Shown: piece after piece, positions 41,257 through 50,460 of the stretch
How positions within the stretch are numbered: position 1 is the stretch's first letter
Layout of the letters: every line of letters begins with the position of its first letter
Assembly: GCA_019636615.1 (NCBI GenBank)
Contig: JAHBXF010000002.1
Span: 1,844,056-1,908,055 of the forward strand
Direction of reading: 5' to 3'
Length of the DNA: 64,000 nt
Source: Phycisphaeraceae bacterium
Lineage (GTDB): Bacteria; Planctomycetota; Phycisphaerae; Phycisphaerales; UBA1924
Position numbers and translations under genes: made by a program
The notes under the pieces: generated by a model
Seen by the model: only the letters and a program-made list of their open reading frames with translations
Databases searched by the model: none
What the model was told of the DNA's origin: nothing

Positions 41257-41870
41257 CAGGATTCGCTCCCGCCCTCCGGCGTCTCGTCCTCGGCCTGTTG
41301 GAGTCGCCCGATCTCCCGTTTCAACCAGGCCCGCGCAAACGCCCAGTCCTCTTTCACAGTAGCCGCCGACAACCCCATCGCCCGCGCCGCTTCTTCGATC
41401 GTCAGCCCCGCGAAGTACCTCAGCATCACCACCTCTCCCGCACGGCTGTGCAACTTCTCCAGCCGCCTCAGCGCGCTGTCCAGCGCCAGCACCTGCTCGG
41501 GCTCGGGCTCCTGCCGAAGCATCTCTTCATTCAGTTCAACCCGCTGCCGCCCACCGCCACGCTTGATCCGCTGCCGACCCCGCGCCCGCTCCACCAGAAT
41601 CCGCCGCATCGCACGCGCCGCCGATCCGAAAAAATGCCCCCTGTTGTCCCAAATCGGCCGGTCCTGCTCTCCCACCAGACGCATGTACACCTCGTGCACC
41701 AGCGCCGTCGGCTGAAGCGTCTTCTCATACGCCTCCCGGCCAAGGTGAGACTCGGCCAGCCGACGAAGTTCGTCGTACACCAGCGGCAGCAACTCCGCCG
41801 CGGCCTTCGGGTTCTCTTCACCCAGCGCCTGCAACAACCGCGTCACTTCTTCCCGTGGGTTCGTCTGCAT
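41256..41870 (-). CDS. ECF-type RNA polymerase sigma factor
   Basis: 204 residues, of the ECF group (Sigma70_ECF/TIGR02999-like) common in Planctomycetes and Acidobacteria. Region 2 is LLPLVYDELRRLAESHLGREAYEKTLQPTALVHEVYMRL then HFFGSAARAMRRILVERARGR. Region 4 is VVMLRYFAGLTIEEAARAMGLSAATVKEDWAFARAWL. GGAGG lies 8 nt before ATG 41870. It directly precedes and overlaps the WD40 kinase gene. There is no anti-sigma gene, so the kinase is a reasonable candidate controller. Confidence 0.95.
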   Translation of the reverse strand: MQTNPREEVTRLLQALGEENPKAAAELLPLVYDELRRLAESHLGREAYEKTLQPTALVHEVYMRLVGEQDRPIWDNRGHFFGSAARAMRRILVERARGRQRIKRGGGRQRVELNEEMLRQEPEPEQVLALDSALRRLEKLHSRAGEVVMLRYFAGLTIEEAARAMGLSAATVKEDWAFARAWLKREIGRLQQAEDETPEGGSES

Positions 41871-42040
41871 GGTGTATCCTCCCCCTTCCGTGAGGGGTTC
41901 TATTCCCTAGACTATCAATCCCGCCATCATTTCATGCGACATCCCCGGATTCTCCAGCCGGTTTTTCCGATTTCGTCGCATTCATCAGCGCGGCTGCCTC
42001 TTTCGAAGATTCCAAACAAAAGCCGCAAACTGGAGCACCC

Positions 42041-42520
42041 GTGCACCCCGCAGCCATCCGACGAATCCAGGCCTCACGCGATGGGCTCCTCGCAGGCGTC
42101 GAACCCCTCTCCATCGCCTTCTACGACATCCTCTTCACCACCTATCCCGAACTCCGCAAACTCTTCCCCGCCGACATGGCACGCCAGCGCGAGCACCTCG
42201 CCTCGGCCATCACCCTCGTCGCACGCAACGTCGAACGCCTGGGCATGCTCGCCGAGCCCTTGAGGGGCCTGGGCGCTCGCCACATCGCCTACGGCGCCAC
42301 CAACGACATGTACCCCATCGTCCGAGACACGCTCCTCGAAGCCATGGCCACCGTCAGCGGCAGCGCCTGGAACGAGCAGGCGCACCGCGACTGGCGCGAA
42401 GCCCTCGACGAGGTCATCGCCCTCATGATCGACGGCGCCCGCGCCGCCCAGGCACGCCTCGACGCCGCCGCGCTCGAGCCCGCCTCGCACGACACCGACG
42501 ACACCAACTACCCCCACTGA
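42041..42520 (+). CDS. Single-domain globin (flavohaemoglobin-type)
   Basis: 159 residues. The helix pattern fits the FHb/single-domain globin family: FYDILFTTYPELRKLFPADMARQREHLASAI (CD corner and distal region), then LRGLGARHIAYGATNDMYPIVRDTLLEAM with the proximal His (about residue 80). It binds haem and probably acts in O2 or NO chemistry. There is no reductase domain. It starts at GTG with GGAG 6 nt upstream. It is divergent from the ECF sigma gene across 170 bp and converges on the MFS gene. Confidence 0.88.
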   Translation: MHPAAIRRIQASRDGLLAGVEPLSIAFYDILFTTYPELRKLFPADMARQREHLASAITLVARNVERLGMLAEPLRGLGARHIAYGATNDMYPIVRDTLLEAMATVSGSAWNEQAHRDWREALDEVIALMIDGARAAQARLDAAALEPASHDTDDTNYPH

Positions 42521-42532
42521 TGCCCGGCGCAC

Positions 42533-43915
42533 TCACCCGCGCCCGGGCCTGTGACTCGCCGCGGTGATCCCCGCGATCAGGCTCGGCCTGCGGTCATACC
42601 CCGCCTCCCCCGGCTTGAGCCCATCCACTTCAGGCGTGCGCCAGATCAGCATCACCACCCCCGCCACCGCCAGCAGCGCGCCCGATCCGGCCACACCATA
42701 TTGAATACCACGCCCCGGGTCTGTCTTCCCGCCGATGTAGTCGCCCAGCATCCCCGTGAGCACCGGGCCCACCGCCATCACCCCGAAGATCGCCGTGTTG
42801 CACACCGCCAACACGCGCCCGCGCACCGCATCGGGCACCAGCAACTGCATCGCCGCGAACGTGGCGTTGAAACTGATCAACCACCCGATCCCCGAGATAA
42901 ACAGAAACACCAAACCCACCCACGCGTTTGTCGCCACCCCGAACAGCCCCATCGCCACCCCGCTGCACAGAATCGACAGCGGGATCAGGTGGTGCTTGGG
43001 GTACCACTTGGGCAGCGCACGCATGATGAACGCCCCGCTCACCGCGCCAAGCCCCATCACCGCCAGCAGAAATCCGTACGCGAACTCCTGCTGGTGCTTG
43101 GGCAACTCCCTCGTGAAATACACCTCGCTCACGTACTGCGGCAAAAACCGTTGGAGCGGCGACGCCGCCATGCCGAACACCGTCATCGCCAGGAACGCGG
43201 CCCGTGCCCCCCGCTCGTGATACACAAACGCCAGCGCCTCCACCACCTGCCGAGAGATCGGCACCGCCTCCTTGCGCTCCGGCGCCGGCGAATCAGGCGT
43301 GCTCCGCACCGCCGCCATCACCCCGATGAAACTCAGCGTGTTCACCGCGAACAGAATCGCCGGCCCGAACAGCCCGAGCAGCACACCCCCCAGCGCAGGC
43401 CCCAGCACCCGCGCCATATTGAACTGCAGCCCGTTCAGAACAATCGCCTCGGTCAACTCCTCGCGCGGCACCAGCCGCGGCGTCAGCACCTGCCACGCCG
43501 GAATATTGAACGCCATCGTCGCCCCCAGCAGCGCCGTGATGATCATCAGCGTCGTCAGCGACGGCAACCCGAAGAAGGTGATCACCGCCAGCACCGCCGC
43601 GATCACCATCATGATCCCCTGCGTCACCAGCAGCAGCGTCCGCCGGTTCACACGGTCGGCCATCACACCCCCGGCCATCCCGAGGATCATCATCGGGCCC
43701 AACTGCGCCGCCGCGTGCCACCCCAGCCACACCGCCGGCTGAGTCGCCACGATATTGATGATCCACGTGATGCCCACAAACTCCATCAGCCCGCCCACGC
43801 TCGAGCCGAACGAGCCGATCCACACATTCCGGTAGTGCCTGTGACGCAACACCCCCCAGCGCGAATGCGGCTGGGGGCTTCTTTCTCCCGCGGGTTGTGC
43901 CGGTTGCTCTTCCAT
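42533..43915 (-). CDS. MFS transporter (EntS/MFS_3-like)
   Basis: 460 residues, about 12 transmembrane helices. Motif A-like GGVMADRVNRRTLLLVTQG follows helix 2-3. The cytoplasmic mid-loop (RSTPDSPAPERKEAVPISRQ) divides two six-helix halves. The arrangement resembles the EntS-like exporters of siderophores and drugs; the substrate is unknown. ATG 43915 is chosen. TACTCT lies 12 nt upstream and there is no good Shine-Dalgarno. It is the third gene after an aminotransferase and a glycerate kinase on the same strand, 34 bp from the latter. Confidence 0.88.
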   Translation of the reverse strand: MEEQPAQPAGERSPQPHSRWGVLRHRHYRNVWIGSFGSSVGGLMEFVGITWIINIVATQPAVWLGWHAAAQLGPMMILGMAGGVMADRVNRRTLLLVTQGIMMVIAAVLAVITFFGLPSLTTLMIITALLGATMAFNIPAWQVLTPRLVPREELTEAIVLNGLQFNMARVLGPALGGVLLGLFGPAILFAVNTLSFIGVMAAVRSTPDSPAPERKEAVPISRQVVEALAFVYHERGARAAFLAMTVFGMAASPLQRFLPQYVSEVYFTRELPKHQQEFAYGFLLAVMGLGAVSGAFIMRALPKWYPKHHLIPLSILCSGVAMGLFGVATNAWVGLVFLFISGIGWLISFNATFAAMQLLVPDAVRGRVLAVCNTAIFGVMAVGPVLTGMLGDYIGGKTDPGRGIQYGVAGSGALLAVAGVVMLIWRTPEVDGLKPGEAGYDRRPSLIAGITAASHRPGRG

Positions 43916-43949
43916 GCGCCGACCGTCAGAGTACGTTCTCCCCGGCACC

Positions 43950-45305
43950 TCAGAACCCCCCGCCCACCACCAGCAGCGCCACATGATTCAGGTTGGTGCC
44001 CGCCGCGCCCGTGCGGATCAGCGCCCCCACCGCCCCCAGCGCGGCGTGGCTGTCGTGCGATGCCAGCGCTCGCGCCGCATCAACCCCCACTTCCGCCATC
44101 GCCTCCACCGTGCCGCCGTGCACCACGCCCCCCGCCGCATCGGTCGGGCCGTCGCGCCCATCCGTTGAATACGTCATCAGCGTGCCCGCCACGCCCTCGG
44201 CCTTGAGCGCGATCGCCCCCGCCAGCGCGAACTCCTGACTCGGGCCACCCGTTCCGCCGGCCGCCCCCACATTCACCGTCGTCTCGCCGCCCAGCAGCAG
44301 CGTCACCATCTCCCCGGGCGTGCCGCGCGCCCGCCACAGCGCTGCCCCTTGGGCCACAAACGCCGCCGCACGCGTTGCCGCTTCCCCTTCCACACGCGTC
44401 ATGACGCTCGACGGCGCATGCCCCAAGGCCGCCAGCGCATTCGCCGCGCGTTCTACCACCAGCGCGTTGCCCCCGATCACCGTGTGCCGAACTCGCTCAA
44501 AGCACGCCGCGCCGGGCTTGGGCGTTTCGTCCAGCCCGCCCGCCGCGCCAAGCCTCAGATGGTTGAACACCCGCGGCGCATCCCCCGGCGTCACACCCGC
44601 GCGAGCCAGCGCGTCGAGCGCATCGGCGTAGGTCGTCGGGTCCGGCGCGCACGGCCCTGAAGAAATCACATCCAGCGGGTCACCCATCACGTCCGACAGC
44701 ACCAGAACCTCCACCCGCGCCGCTCGCGTGCGCGCCGCCAGACGGCCACCCTTGAGCACTTCAAGGTGCTTGCGCACCGCGTTCAAATCCCCGATGGTCG
44801 CCCCGCGCCGCTGCAACAGCCCCGTCACACCCGACAAGTCTTCCAGCAGCACCCCCGCCGCCGGCAACGCGAGAAACGCCGAGCCCCCGCCCGAGAGCAG
44901 CACCAGCAGCGTGGCCCCGTCCGGCACGCGCGCGACAAACTCCGCCGCCGCGTGCGCCGCCCGTGTGTTGCGAACAGTCGGTAATGGGTGGTCGCACGCC
45001 CGCACCTCAACCCCCGGCACCATCGGCGGCGGGCGTGATGCATCCTCGGGTGTTGTCAGAATCAACACCCCCGCCGGTGCGCCCTCCAGCAGCGCCAGCG
45101 CACGCCGGGCCATCGCCCACGACGCCTTTCCCACCGCCAGCACATACACCCCGCGCCCTTCGCGCAGGTCGGCGGGCCAGTGCGCCGCCAACGCCTCTGC
45201 CGGGTCCGCCGCGCGACGCACCTCGTCAAACACGCCCCTCACCAGCGCATCGTGCGCGTCGTGATGCCCCCTGGGCAACCGGACCTGCATCCCCGCGGCA
45301 TCCAT
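43950..45305 (-). CDS. Glycerate 2-kinase / MOFRL family
   Basis: 451 residues of the DUF4147-MOFRL family. N-terminal half: VYVLAVGKASWAMARRAL, ACDHPLPTVRNTRAAHAA, LLVLLSGGGSAFLALP, LNAVRKHLEVLKGGRLA and LVLSDVMGDPLDVISSGP. C-terminal MOFRL domain: LLLGGETTVNVGAAGGTGGPSQEFAL and TDGRDGPTDAAGGVV. It phosphorylates D-glycerate to 2-phosphoglycerate (older annotations say hydroxypyruvate reductase). AAAGG precedes the start. It lies 15 bp after the aminotransferase, so the pair could turn an amino acid such as serine into glycerate derivatives (inference). Confidence 0.9.
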   Translation of the reverse strand: MDAAGMQVRLPRGHHDAHDALVRGVFDEVRRAADPAEALAAHWPADLREGRGVYVLAVGKASWAMARRALALLEGAPAGVLILTTPEDASRPPPMVPGVEVRACDHPLPTVRNTRAAHAAAEFVARVPDGATLLVLLSGGGSAFLALPAAGVLLEDLSGVTGLLQRRGATIGDLNAVRKHLEVLKGGRLAARTRAARVEVLVLSDVMGDPLDVISSGPCAPDPTTYADALDALARAGVTPGDAPRVFNHLRLGAAGGLDETPKPGAACFERVRHTVIGGNALVVERAANALAALGHAPSSVMTRVEGEAATRAAAFVAQGAALWRARGTPGEMVTLLLGGETTVNVGAAGGTGGPSQEFALAGAIALKAEGVAGTLMTYSTDGRDGPTDAAGGVVHGGTVEAMAEVGVDAARALASHDSHAALGAVGALIRTGAAGTNLNHVALLVVGGGF

Positions 45306-45320
45306 CTCTGCACCTTTCTT

Positions 45321-46514
45321 TCACGCCCCCGACGGCCGCAGGTTTTTCAGACGCTCCACCGCCAGGTCGATCGTCTCGGCCTTCTTGCAGAAGGCAAACC
45401 GCGCCAGCGGGGTGCCCAACTCGCGCCGGTGATAAAACACGCTGGGCGGGATCGCCGCCACGCCCACCTCTCGGATCAGGTGCGTCACGAACGCGCGATC
45501 ATCGCCATACCCCAGCGCGCTGTGATCCGCCATGAGAAAATACGTCGAGTGCGACGGGTGCACCCGCAACCCCGCGCGCGTCAGCGCCGCGCCCAGCACG
45601 TCGCGGTTGCGCGCAAAGAGTTCTCGCAGACACGCCGCGTAGTCGCCCGGCTGAATCAGCACCGCCGCCGCGCCGTGCTGCAACGGCGTCGCCGATGAAA
45701 ACGTCATGTACTGATGGCACGCCCTCACCGCCGCCGTGAGCGACGGGGGGGCGATGGCCCACCCGATCTTCCACCCCGTCAGGCTGAAGGTCTTTCCCAG
45801 GCTCGACAGCGTCACGGTGCGCTCTCTCATCCCATCGAGCGTCGCCAGCGAGATGTGCGGCCTGGCCGGGTCAAAGATCAGGTGCTCATACACCTCGTCG
45901 GTGATCGCCACCACCCCGTGCTTGAGGCACAGCGACGCGATGAGCGACAACTCCTCGCGCGTGAAGACCTTGCCCGTGGGGTTGTGCGGCGTGTTCACGA
46001 TGATCGCACGCGTGCGCGCCGTGAAGGCCCCGCGCAGTTCCGACTCGTCGAACCAGAACTCCCCGCCGCCCCCGCGGGGCGGGTGCAACGCCACACACCG
46101 CGTCGTGCCCCCCGCCATCGCCACGCCCGCCGTGTAAAAGTCAAAGTACGGCTCGAACGTGATCACCTCGTCCCCGGGGTTGATCAGCCCCACCAGCGTG
46201 TTGATGATCCCCTCAGAGCACCCCGTCGTCACCGTCACTTCCGTCTCAGGATCGACCACGAACCGCCCGCCCGCCCCCCACGCGTGCGCCACGGCGCGGC
46301 AGAGTTCCGGCACCCCGATCATCCGCGCGTACTGCGCCTCCCCACGCTCGATCGCCGCGATCGCCGCACGCTTGGCGACCTCCGGCCCGTCAAAGTCGGG
46401 GAAACCCTGGGCCAGATTGATCGCGCGATGCTCCCCCGCCAGGCGGGACATTTCCGCGAAAATCGAGGCGCCAAACGGGCGGAATCTCTCTGCGACCTGG
46501 CTCGCGGTGCTCAT
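45321..46514 (-). CDS. Class I/II PLP aminotransferase (YbdL/kynurenine aminotransferase-like)
   Basis: 397 residues, fold type I. Blocks: INLAQGFPDFDGPE, VTVTTGCSEGIINTLVGLINPGDEVITFEPYFDFY, TRAIIVNTPHNPTGKVFTREE, ITDEVYEHLIFD and the PLP lysine in TLSSLGKTFSLTGWKIGW. The GFPDF start and overall pattern fit the methionine/kynurenine aminotransferase group. Kynureninase lies 8 kb away but is not linked. ATG 46514 is preceded not by a Shine-Dalgarno but by TACGCT 10 nt upstream. First gene of an operon with glycerate kinase and the MFS transporter. Confidence 0.9.
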   Translation of the reverse strand: MSTASQVAERFRPFGASIFAEMSRLAGEHRAINLAQGFPDFDGPEVAKRAAIAAIERGEAQYARMIGVPELCRAVAHAWGAGGRFVVDPETEVTVTTGCSEGIINTLVGLINPGDEVITFEPYFDFYTAGVAMAGGTTRCVALHPPRGGGGEFWFDESELRGAFTARTRAIIVNTPHNPTGKVFTREELSLIASLCLKHGVVAITDEVYEHLIFDPARPHISLATLDGMRERTVTLSSLGKTFSLTGWKIGWAIAPPSLTAAVRACHQYMTFSSATPLQHGAAAVLIQPGDYAACLRELFARNRDVLGAALTRAGLRVHPSHSTYFLMADHSALGYGDDRAFVTHLIREVGVAAIPPSVFYHRRELGTPLARFAFCKKAETIDLAVERLKNLRPSGA

Positions 46515-46524
46515 GCGTGCTCCC

Positions 46525-46548
46525 AGCGTACGCACCGCGTGCTACCTT
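46525..46548. promoter_or_regulatory. Overlapping divergent promoters in a 39-bp gap
   Basis: Minus-strand -10 TACGCT (46525-46530), 10 nt from ATG 46514. Plus-strand -10 TACCTT (46543-46548), 5 nt from ATG 46554. The whole intergenic region is 39 bp, so each promoter's -35 must overlap the other's -10 or coding start. Confidence 0.6.
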
Positions 46549-46553
46549 GATCC

Positions 46554-47021
46554 ATGCTCCGAATCGGCGACCCCGCCCCAGACTTCGCGTTTTCCGCCCC
46601 GGACGGCCCGCCCACCACCCTGCGCGCCACCGTCGCGCGCGGCCCGGCGATTGTCTATTTCTACCCCGCCGACTTCACGCCCCTGTGCACCAAAGAAGCC
46701 TGCATGCTGCGCGACATGCACACCGTGCTGGCCGAGCAGGGCATCACCGTCATCGGCGTCTCGCCGCAGGGCGAGGCGTCACACAACAGGTTCCGCGACC
46801 AGCACCGCCTCCCCTTCGCGCTCATCGCCGACCCTGGGCTCGAACTGGCTAAAGCATACAAGGCCGTCGGCATCTTCGGCCTGCCCATTCCCTTCGGCGT
46901 GCGGCGCGTCACCTACCTCGTCTCGCCGCAGATGACCATCGCCGATGTCGCCGCGGGCGAACTCAGCGTCGCCGCGCACGAACGGCTCGCCGAGCGGGCG
47001 CTCTGCGGCGACAACGCCTGA
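46554..47021 (+). CDS. bcp: Thiol peroxidase, BCP/PrxQ-type peroxiredoxin
   Basis: 155 residues. Reduces peroxides using a peroxidatic Cys45 (ADFTPLCTKEAC) and a resolving Cys50 five residues later, the atypical two-Cys pattern of the BCP/PrxQ group. IGDPAPDFAF at the N-terminus and the VIGVSPQG and FALIADP blocks are typical. There is no Shine-Dalgarno; the ATG follows a TACCTT box by 5 nt, consistent with a leaderless message. It converges on pssA with a 19-bp gap. Confidence 0.92.
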   Translation: MLRIGDPAPDFAFSAPDGPPTTLRATVARGPAIVYFYPADFTPLCTKEACMLRDMHTVLAEQGITVIGVSPQGEASHNRFRDQHRLPFALIADPGLELAKAYKAVGIFGLPIPFGVRRVTYLVSPQMTIADVAAGELSVAAHERLAERALCGDNA

Positions 47022-47040
47022 CCCCCTTGACGCGAACCGA

Positions 47041-47859
47041 TCACGGCGTGCCGTCGGCCGGTGTGGCCTCGTCGGCCGGCGCGGGCTCGGCGGCCTCGGC
47101 GCCGCGCGTTCGCGCCCGCTGCACCCACGCCACCGGGATCAGCAGCACATTGAGCCCCGCCAGAATCGCCAGGGTCAGCCAGAAGTCGCTGATCATCGCC
47201 GTCACGAACAGCCCGACAAGCACCAGCAGCGGCGCCACCAGTTTGCGCTGCACCGTGATCTTCTTGAACGAGAACGTCGGCACCCGGCTGATCATCAGCA
47301 CCGCGATCACCAGGGTGAAGACCGTGATCGACCACTGCGGCATCTTCCACCCGTGGATGCTCTTCGACAGTTCGAGCATCGCCGGAATCAGCACCGCGCC
47401 CGCCGCCGCCGGCGTGGGCATGCCCACGAAGTATGAGCCCGCGCCGGGCTTCACCACCGCCGGCCCGCCCTGCGCCGACGCCGTGAACCGCGCCAGCCGC
47501 AGCCCGGCGCACAGCGCGTACGTCATCACCGCCGCCAGTTCTAAGCGGCCTACCCCGTCATCGTGCAGCAACCACTGGTGAAGGATCATCGCCGGCGCGA
47601 TGCCAAAGGCCAGAAAGTCTGAGAGCGAGTCGAGCACCGCGCCGAACCGCGACGACACCCGCAGCAGGCGCGCGGCACGCCCGTCGAGCGTATCGAAGAT
47701 CATCGACATGCCGATCGCCATCACCGCCTTGTCCCAGTCCTGCTTGAGCGAAAAGTGCAGCGACGCCAGCCCGCTGCACAGCGCCAGCGTTGTCAGCAGG
47801 TTCGGGATCAGCGCCGCCAGCGGCACCTCGGTTCGTTTGTGTCCAAGCCTCAGGAACAT
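47041..47859 (-). CDS. pssA: CDP-diacylglycerol-serine O-phosphatidyltransferase
   Basis: 272 residues. The CDP-alcohol phosphatidyltransferase motif D-x2-DG-x2-AR-x8-G-x3-D-x3-D is complete (DTLDGRAARLL...FGAVLDSLSD). Several hydrophobic helices follow, including SITVFTLVIAVLMISRV and LLVLVGLFVTAMISDFWLTLAILAG. It makes phosphatidylserine, which the neighbouring Psd decarboxylates. It starts 6 bp after the psd stop, so the two form an operon. Confidence 0.95.
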   Translation of the reverse strand: MFLRLGHKRTEVPLAALIPNLLTTLALCSGLASLHFSLKQDWDKAVMAIGMSMIFDTLDGRAARLLRVSSRFGAVLDSLSDFLAFGIAPAMILHQWLLHDDGVGRLELAAVMTYALCAGLRLARFTASAQGGPAVVKPGAGSYFVGMPTPAAAGAVLIPAMLELSKSIHGWKMPQWSITVFTLVIAVLMISRVPTFSFKKITVQRKLVAPLLVLVGLFVTAMISDFWLTLAILAGLNVLLIPVAWVQRARTRGAEAAEPAPADEATPADGTP

Positions 47860-47865
47860 CGCGTC

Positions 47866-48624
47866 TTACCCCCCGGCCCGGCGGGCGATCACCGTCGCAC
47901 CGGCTTGGACCACCTCGCCCAGCACCACCGCCGGCTTCGCCCAAGACGCCCGCACAAAGACATCCACCCGCGAACCGAACCGGATGATGCCGAACCGCTG
48001 CCCGGCGTCAAGACTGTCGCCCTCTTTCACGCGGCACACAATACGGCGCGCGATCAGCCCGGCGATCTGCACCACCACCATCTCCTCGCCCTCGGGCGTG
48101 CGAAGCGTCAGCGAGCAGCGCTCGTTGTGCTCGCTCGCCTTGTCCAGCGACGCGTTGAAAAACTTGCCCGGCCTGTAATGCACACGCGACACCACCGCCC
48201 GCGCCGGGCTGCGGTTCACGTGAACGTTAAACACGTTCATAAATATGCTGATGCGCCGCCACCCGTCCGCCGGCAGGCCGAGTTCCGGCGGCGGCGGCAC
48301 ACCGTCTACCGCCACGATCTTGCCGTCCGCCGGGCAGATCAGCGCGTCGGCATCCTGCGGCAGCGAACGCTGCGGGTCTCGGAAGAACCACACGCACCAC
48401 ACGCACAGCGCCAGGCACAGCCCGCCGGCGACCGCCAGGCCCACAGCCCCCCCCAGCCACGCCGCGAGCGCGACCACCACCCCGCTGCCGATGACAAAGG
48501 CCGCGATATACGGCCAGCCCTCGGGCGCGATGATCGGTGCCGACAGTTCGCACCGCCCCCCGCCGTCGGCGGGGTTGGCGGCGCTTCGGGTGGGTGTCTG
48601 CGTGGGATCGGCGGTCTGCGGCAT
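47866..48624 (-). CDS. psd: Phosphatidylserine decarboxylase
   Basis: 252 residues, of the short 'archaetidylserine decarboxylase-related' class. Two hydrophobic segments are followed by WFFRDPQRSLP, ICPADGKIV, ISIFMNVFNVHVNRSP, and the self-cleavage site at Gly217-Ser218 (RFGSR), where Ser becomes the pyruvoyl group. Product: phosphatidylethanolamine. The ATG is 6 nt after TACAGT without a Shine-Dalgarno. Confidence 0.95.
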   Translation of the reverse strand: MPQTADPTQTPTRSAANPADGGGRCELSAPIIAPEGWPYIAAFVIGSGVVVALAAWLGGAVGLAVAGGLCLALCVWCVWFFRDPQRSLPQDADALICPADGKIVAVDGVPPPPELGLPADGWRRISIFMNVFNVHVNRSPARAVVSRVHYRPGKFFNASLDKASEHNERCSLTLRTPEGEEMVVVQIAGLIARRIVCRVKEGDSLDAGQRFGIIRFGSRVDVFVRASWAKPAVVLGEVVQAGATVIARRAGG

Positions 48625-48630
48625 CGGTCA

Positions 48631-48636
48631 ACTGTA
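48631..48636 (-). promoter_or_regulatory. -10 box of psd-pssA, leaderless spacing
   Basis: TACAGT on the minus strand, 6 nt before ATG 48624, in the 41-bp gap after the upstream dockerin gene. No Shine-Dalgarno. Confidence 0.5.
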
Positions 48637-48665
48637 AGCGACCTTGGGCAGCCCGGCCCCCTCGA

Positions 48666-50240
48666 TCAGCAGCCGCCCGCCTCCCACGCGGTGAAGAACG
48701 TTTCAACGTCCGCCCCGTCGATGCCGCCGTCGCTGTTGACATCGGCCGAGGTGTCGCCCGCCTCCCACGCGGTGAAGAAGGCCTCGACATCGGCCCCGTC
48801 AACGCCGCCGTCGTTGTTGAAGTCGGCCGGGCATGACGACTCGCAGGCGCCAAGCGTTCCGTCGGCCTGCACCGAGGCGCCCACAATATTGCCGTCGTCG
48901 GCGCGTGTGTCGCTCCACACCACCAGAGAGCAGCCCAGCGCACTCCCGGCGACATCCAGCCGGCCTTTGCCCGACGAGACAGACGACACCGTGACGATCG
49001 CGGGAGACCACGCGTCCGCGCCGTCGGCGTCGAGCGCGGTGCCAACCACCTGGGGCGTCATCGGGCGGTCAAACCAATAAACCCGCAGCGCTTCCTCTGA
49101 CCACAGCGCGCGAACAAACGAGGGCTGCATGCCCGAGAGCGGAAGAATGATGCGGCCGCTGTCGCCCCACGCCCTGACACCCTCCGCCGTGATGCGCTGC
49201 GCCGCCACGCCCCACTGGCTCTGGTTGCTGTTGGCCTGCGGCCACGCCAGGTAGATGTCCCCGGTGCTCTTGTCGAACGCCACCGAAGGATCAAGCCGGA
49301 TGCGGTCGGCATCGAGCGAAACCGGCATGCCCCCGGCGGGCAGGAGCATCTGCCCGTCGGCGGTCACACGCTGCACATACGCCCGCCGCCCGCCCCCGTT
49401 CTCATACCACCCGATCACCGCGCCCCCCTGCCCATCGGGCAGGAACGTCGGGAAATACCCCAGTTGCACCGAACTTGAATCAAAGATCACCAGCGGGTTG
49501 CCGCTGTTCCACAGCGCGGCCCCGCTCGCGTCATACTTCTGCATGTACAGGTGGCGCGGGCTGCTGAACCCGCCCGTCGGACGCACCCACAACGCGATCA
49601 CCGTGCCGTTCTCGCCCGGCATCAGTTCCGCCAGCGTGTAACTGCCCGTCGCGGGCGTGCTGCCGATGCCCCCCGCCTGCCACTGCACCGCGCCCGCCGC
49701 GCTCAGCCGCTGAAGGAAGAACCCCGCCCCCTGCGTCCAGCCGACGACGTATGAACCGTCGCTCAGCGCCGCCAGGCGCGGCACGTTGGCCGTGCTGCTC
49801 GTCGTCACGCGCACACCACCGGGCCCCCATGCCAAGTCCCCATCCGGCGTGATGACCTGCACACCCACGTGCGAGCCGCCGCTGGTGTCATCGCGGAAGG
49901 CCACGGCCGCGTCGCCCGAAGGGGCCACCACAAAGCCGTAATCCTGCGTGGATGAATACCCCGTGTCGATCACGAGCACGCCGTTGCGCGCCCACACCTC
50001 GTTGCCCTGCGCATCAAGGCGCTGCACGTAGGTGTCGTACCCGCCAAAGGCGTTGTCAAGCCAAGAGATGTAACAGCCGCCATCGGCGGTCGGGCGCACC
50101 TTGGGCTGCACCTGCGGGCCGCCACGGTCGGCGATGGTGAAGTTCTGGCCGGGGTCGGGGCTCCACTGCGCGCTGGCGGCAGCGCCGGACACGAGGACAC
50201 ACGCCGCGGGAAGGACTCGCTGGAAAACAGAACGCATCAT
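48666..50240 (-). CDS. Secreted beta-propeller-like protein with dockerin anchor
   Basis: 524 residues. Signal peptide near residues 1-24 (VLPAACVLVSGAAASA). The body is built of repeated 'YVQRLDAQGNEVWA', 'GVQVITPDGDLAWG', 'FLQRLSAAGAVQWQ', 'YMQKYDASGAALWN' units, one per blade or so, characteristic of secreted propeller proteins. It ends CPADFNNDGGVDGADVEAFF...DVNSDGGIDGADVETFFTAWEAGGC, a two-repeat dockerin with terminal Gly-Cys. The start is ATG 50240 or the adjacent 50237, with CCGGAG upstream. Function unknown; probably surface-attached. Confidence 0.85.
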   Translation of the reverse strand: MMRSVFQRVLPAACVLVSGAAASAQWSPDPGQNFTIADRGGPQVQPKVRPTADGGCYISWLDNAFGGYDTYVQRLDAQGNEVWARNGVLVIDTGYSSTQDYGFVVAPSGDAAVAFRDDTSGGSHVGVQVITPDGDLAWGPGGVRVTTSSTANVPRLAALSDGSYVVGWTQGAGFFLQRLSAAGAVQWQAGGIGSTPATGSYTLAELMPGENGTVIALWVRPTGGFSSPRHLYMQKYDASGAALWNSGNPLVIFDSSSVQLGYFPTFLPDGQGGAVIGWYENGGGRRAYVQRVTADGQMLLPAGGMPVSLDADRIRLDPSVAFDKSTGDIYLAWPQANSNQSQWGVAAQRITAEGVRAWGDSGRIILPLSGMQPSFVRALWSEEALRVYWFDRPMTPQVVGTALDADGADAWSPAIVTVSSVSSGKGRLDVAGSALGCSLVVWSDTRADDGNIVGASVQADGTLGACESSCPADFNNDGGVDGADVEAFFTAWEAGDTSADVNSDGGIDGADVETFFTAWEAGGC

Positions 50241-50460
50241 GATGCTCAAACTCCGGAGTGTTGTGGTTGCCAAACGCCCCCACCGACTGCCCATGAACCG
50301 TCGCGCGTGCCGCGGGGAACCCCCAGCGTCCCGCCGCTACCCCCCAGAATAGGGCATCACCGGGTGGCGTATGAGGCTGGGCCCCGCAAAAAGACCGAAG
50401 GCCACGCCCACGAGAAAGCGCGGCCCCCGGAGTTTGTCGTTGAGATCGTGTGCCAGAGGC

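Noticed and set aside
42551..44206. Plus-strand Arg/His/Pro-rich frame opposite the MFS transporter.
   Set aside because: Antisense shadow; the opposite strand encodes a clear 12-helix transporter.
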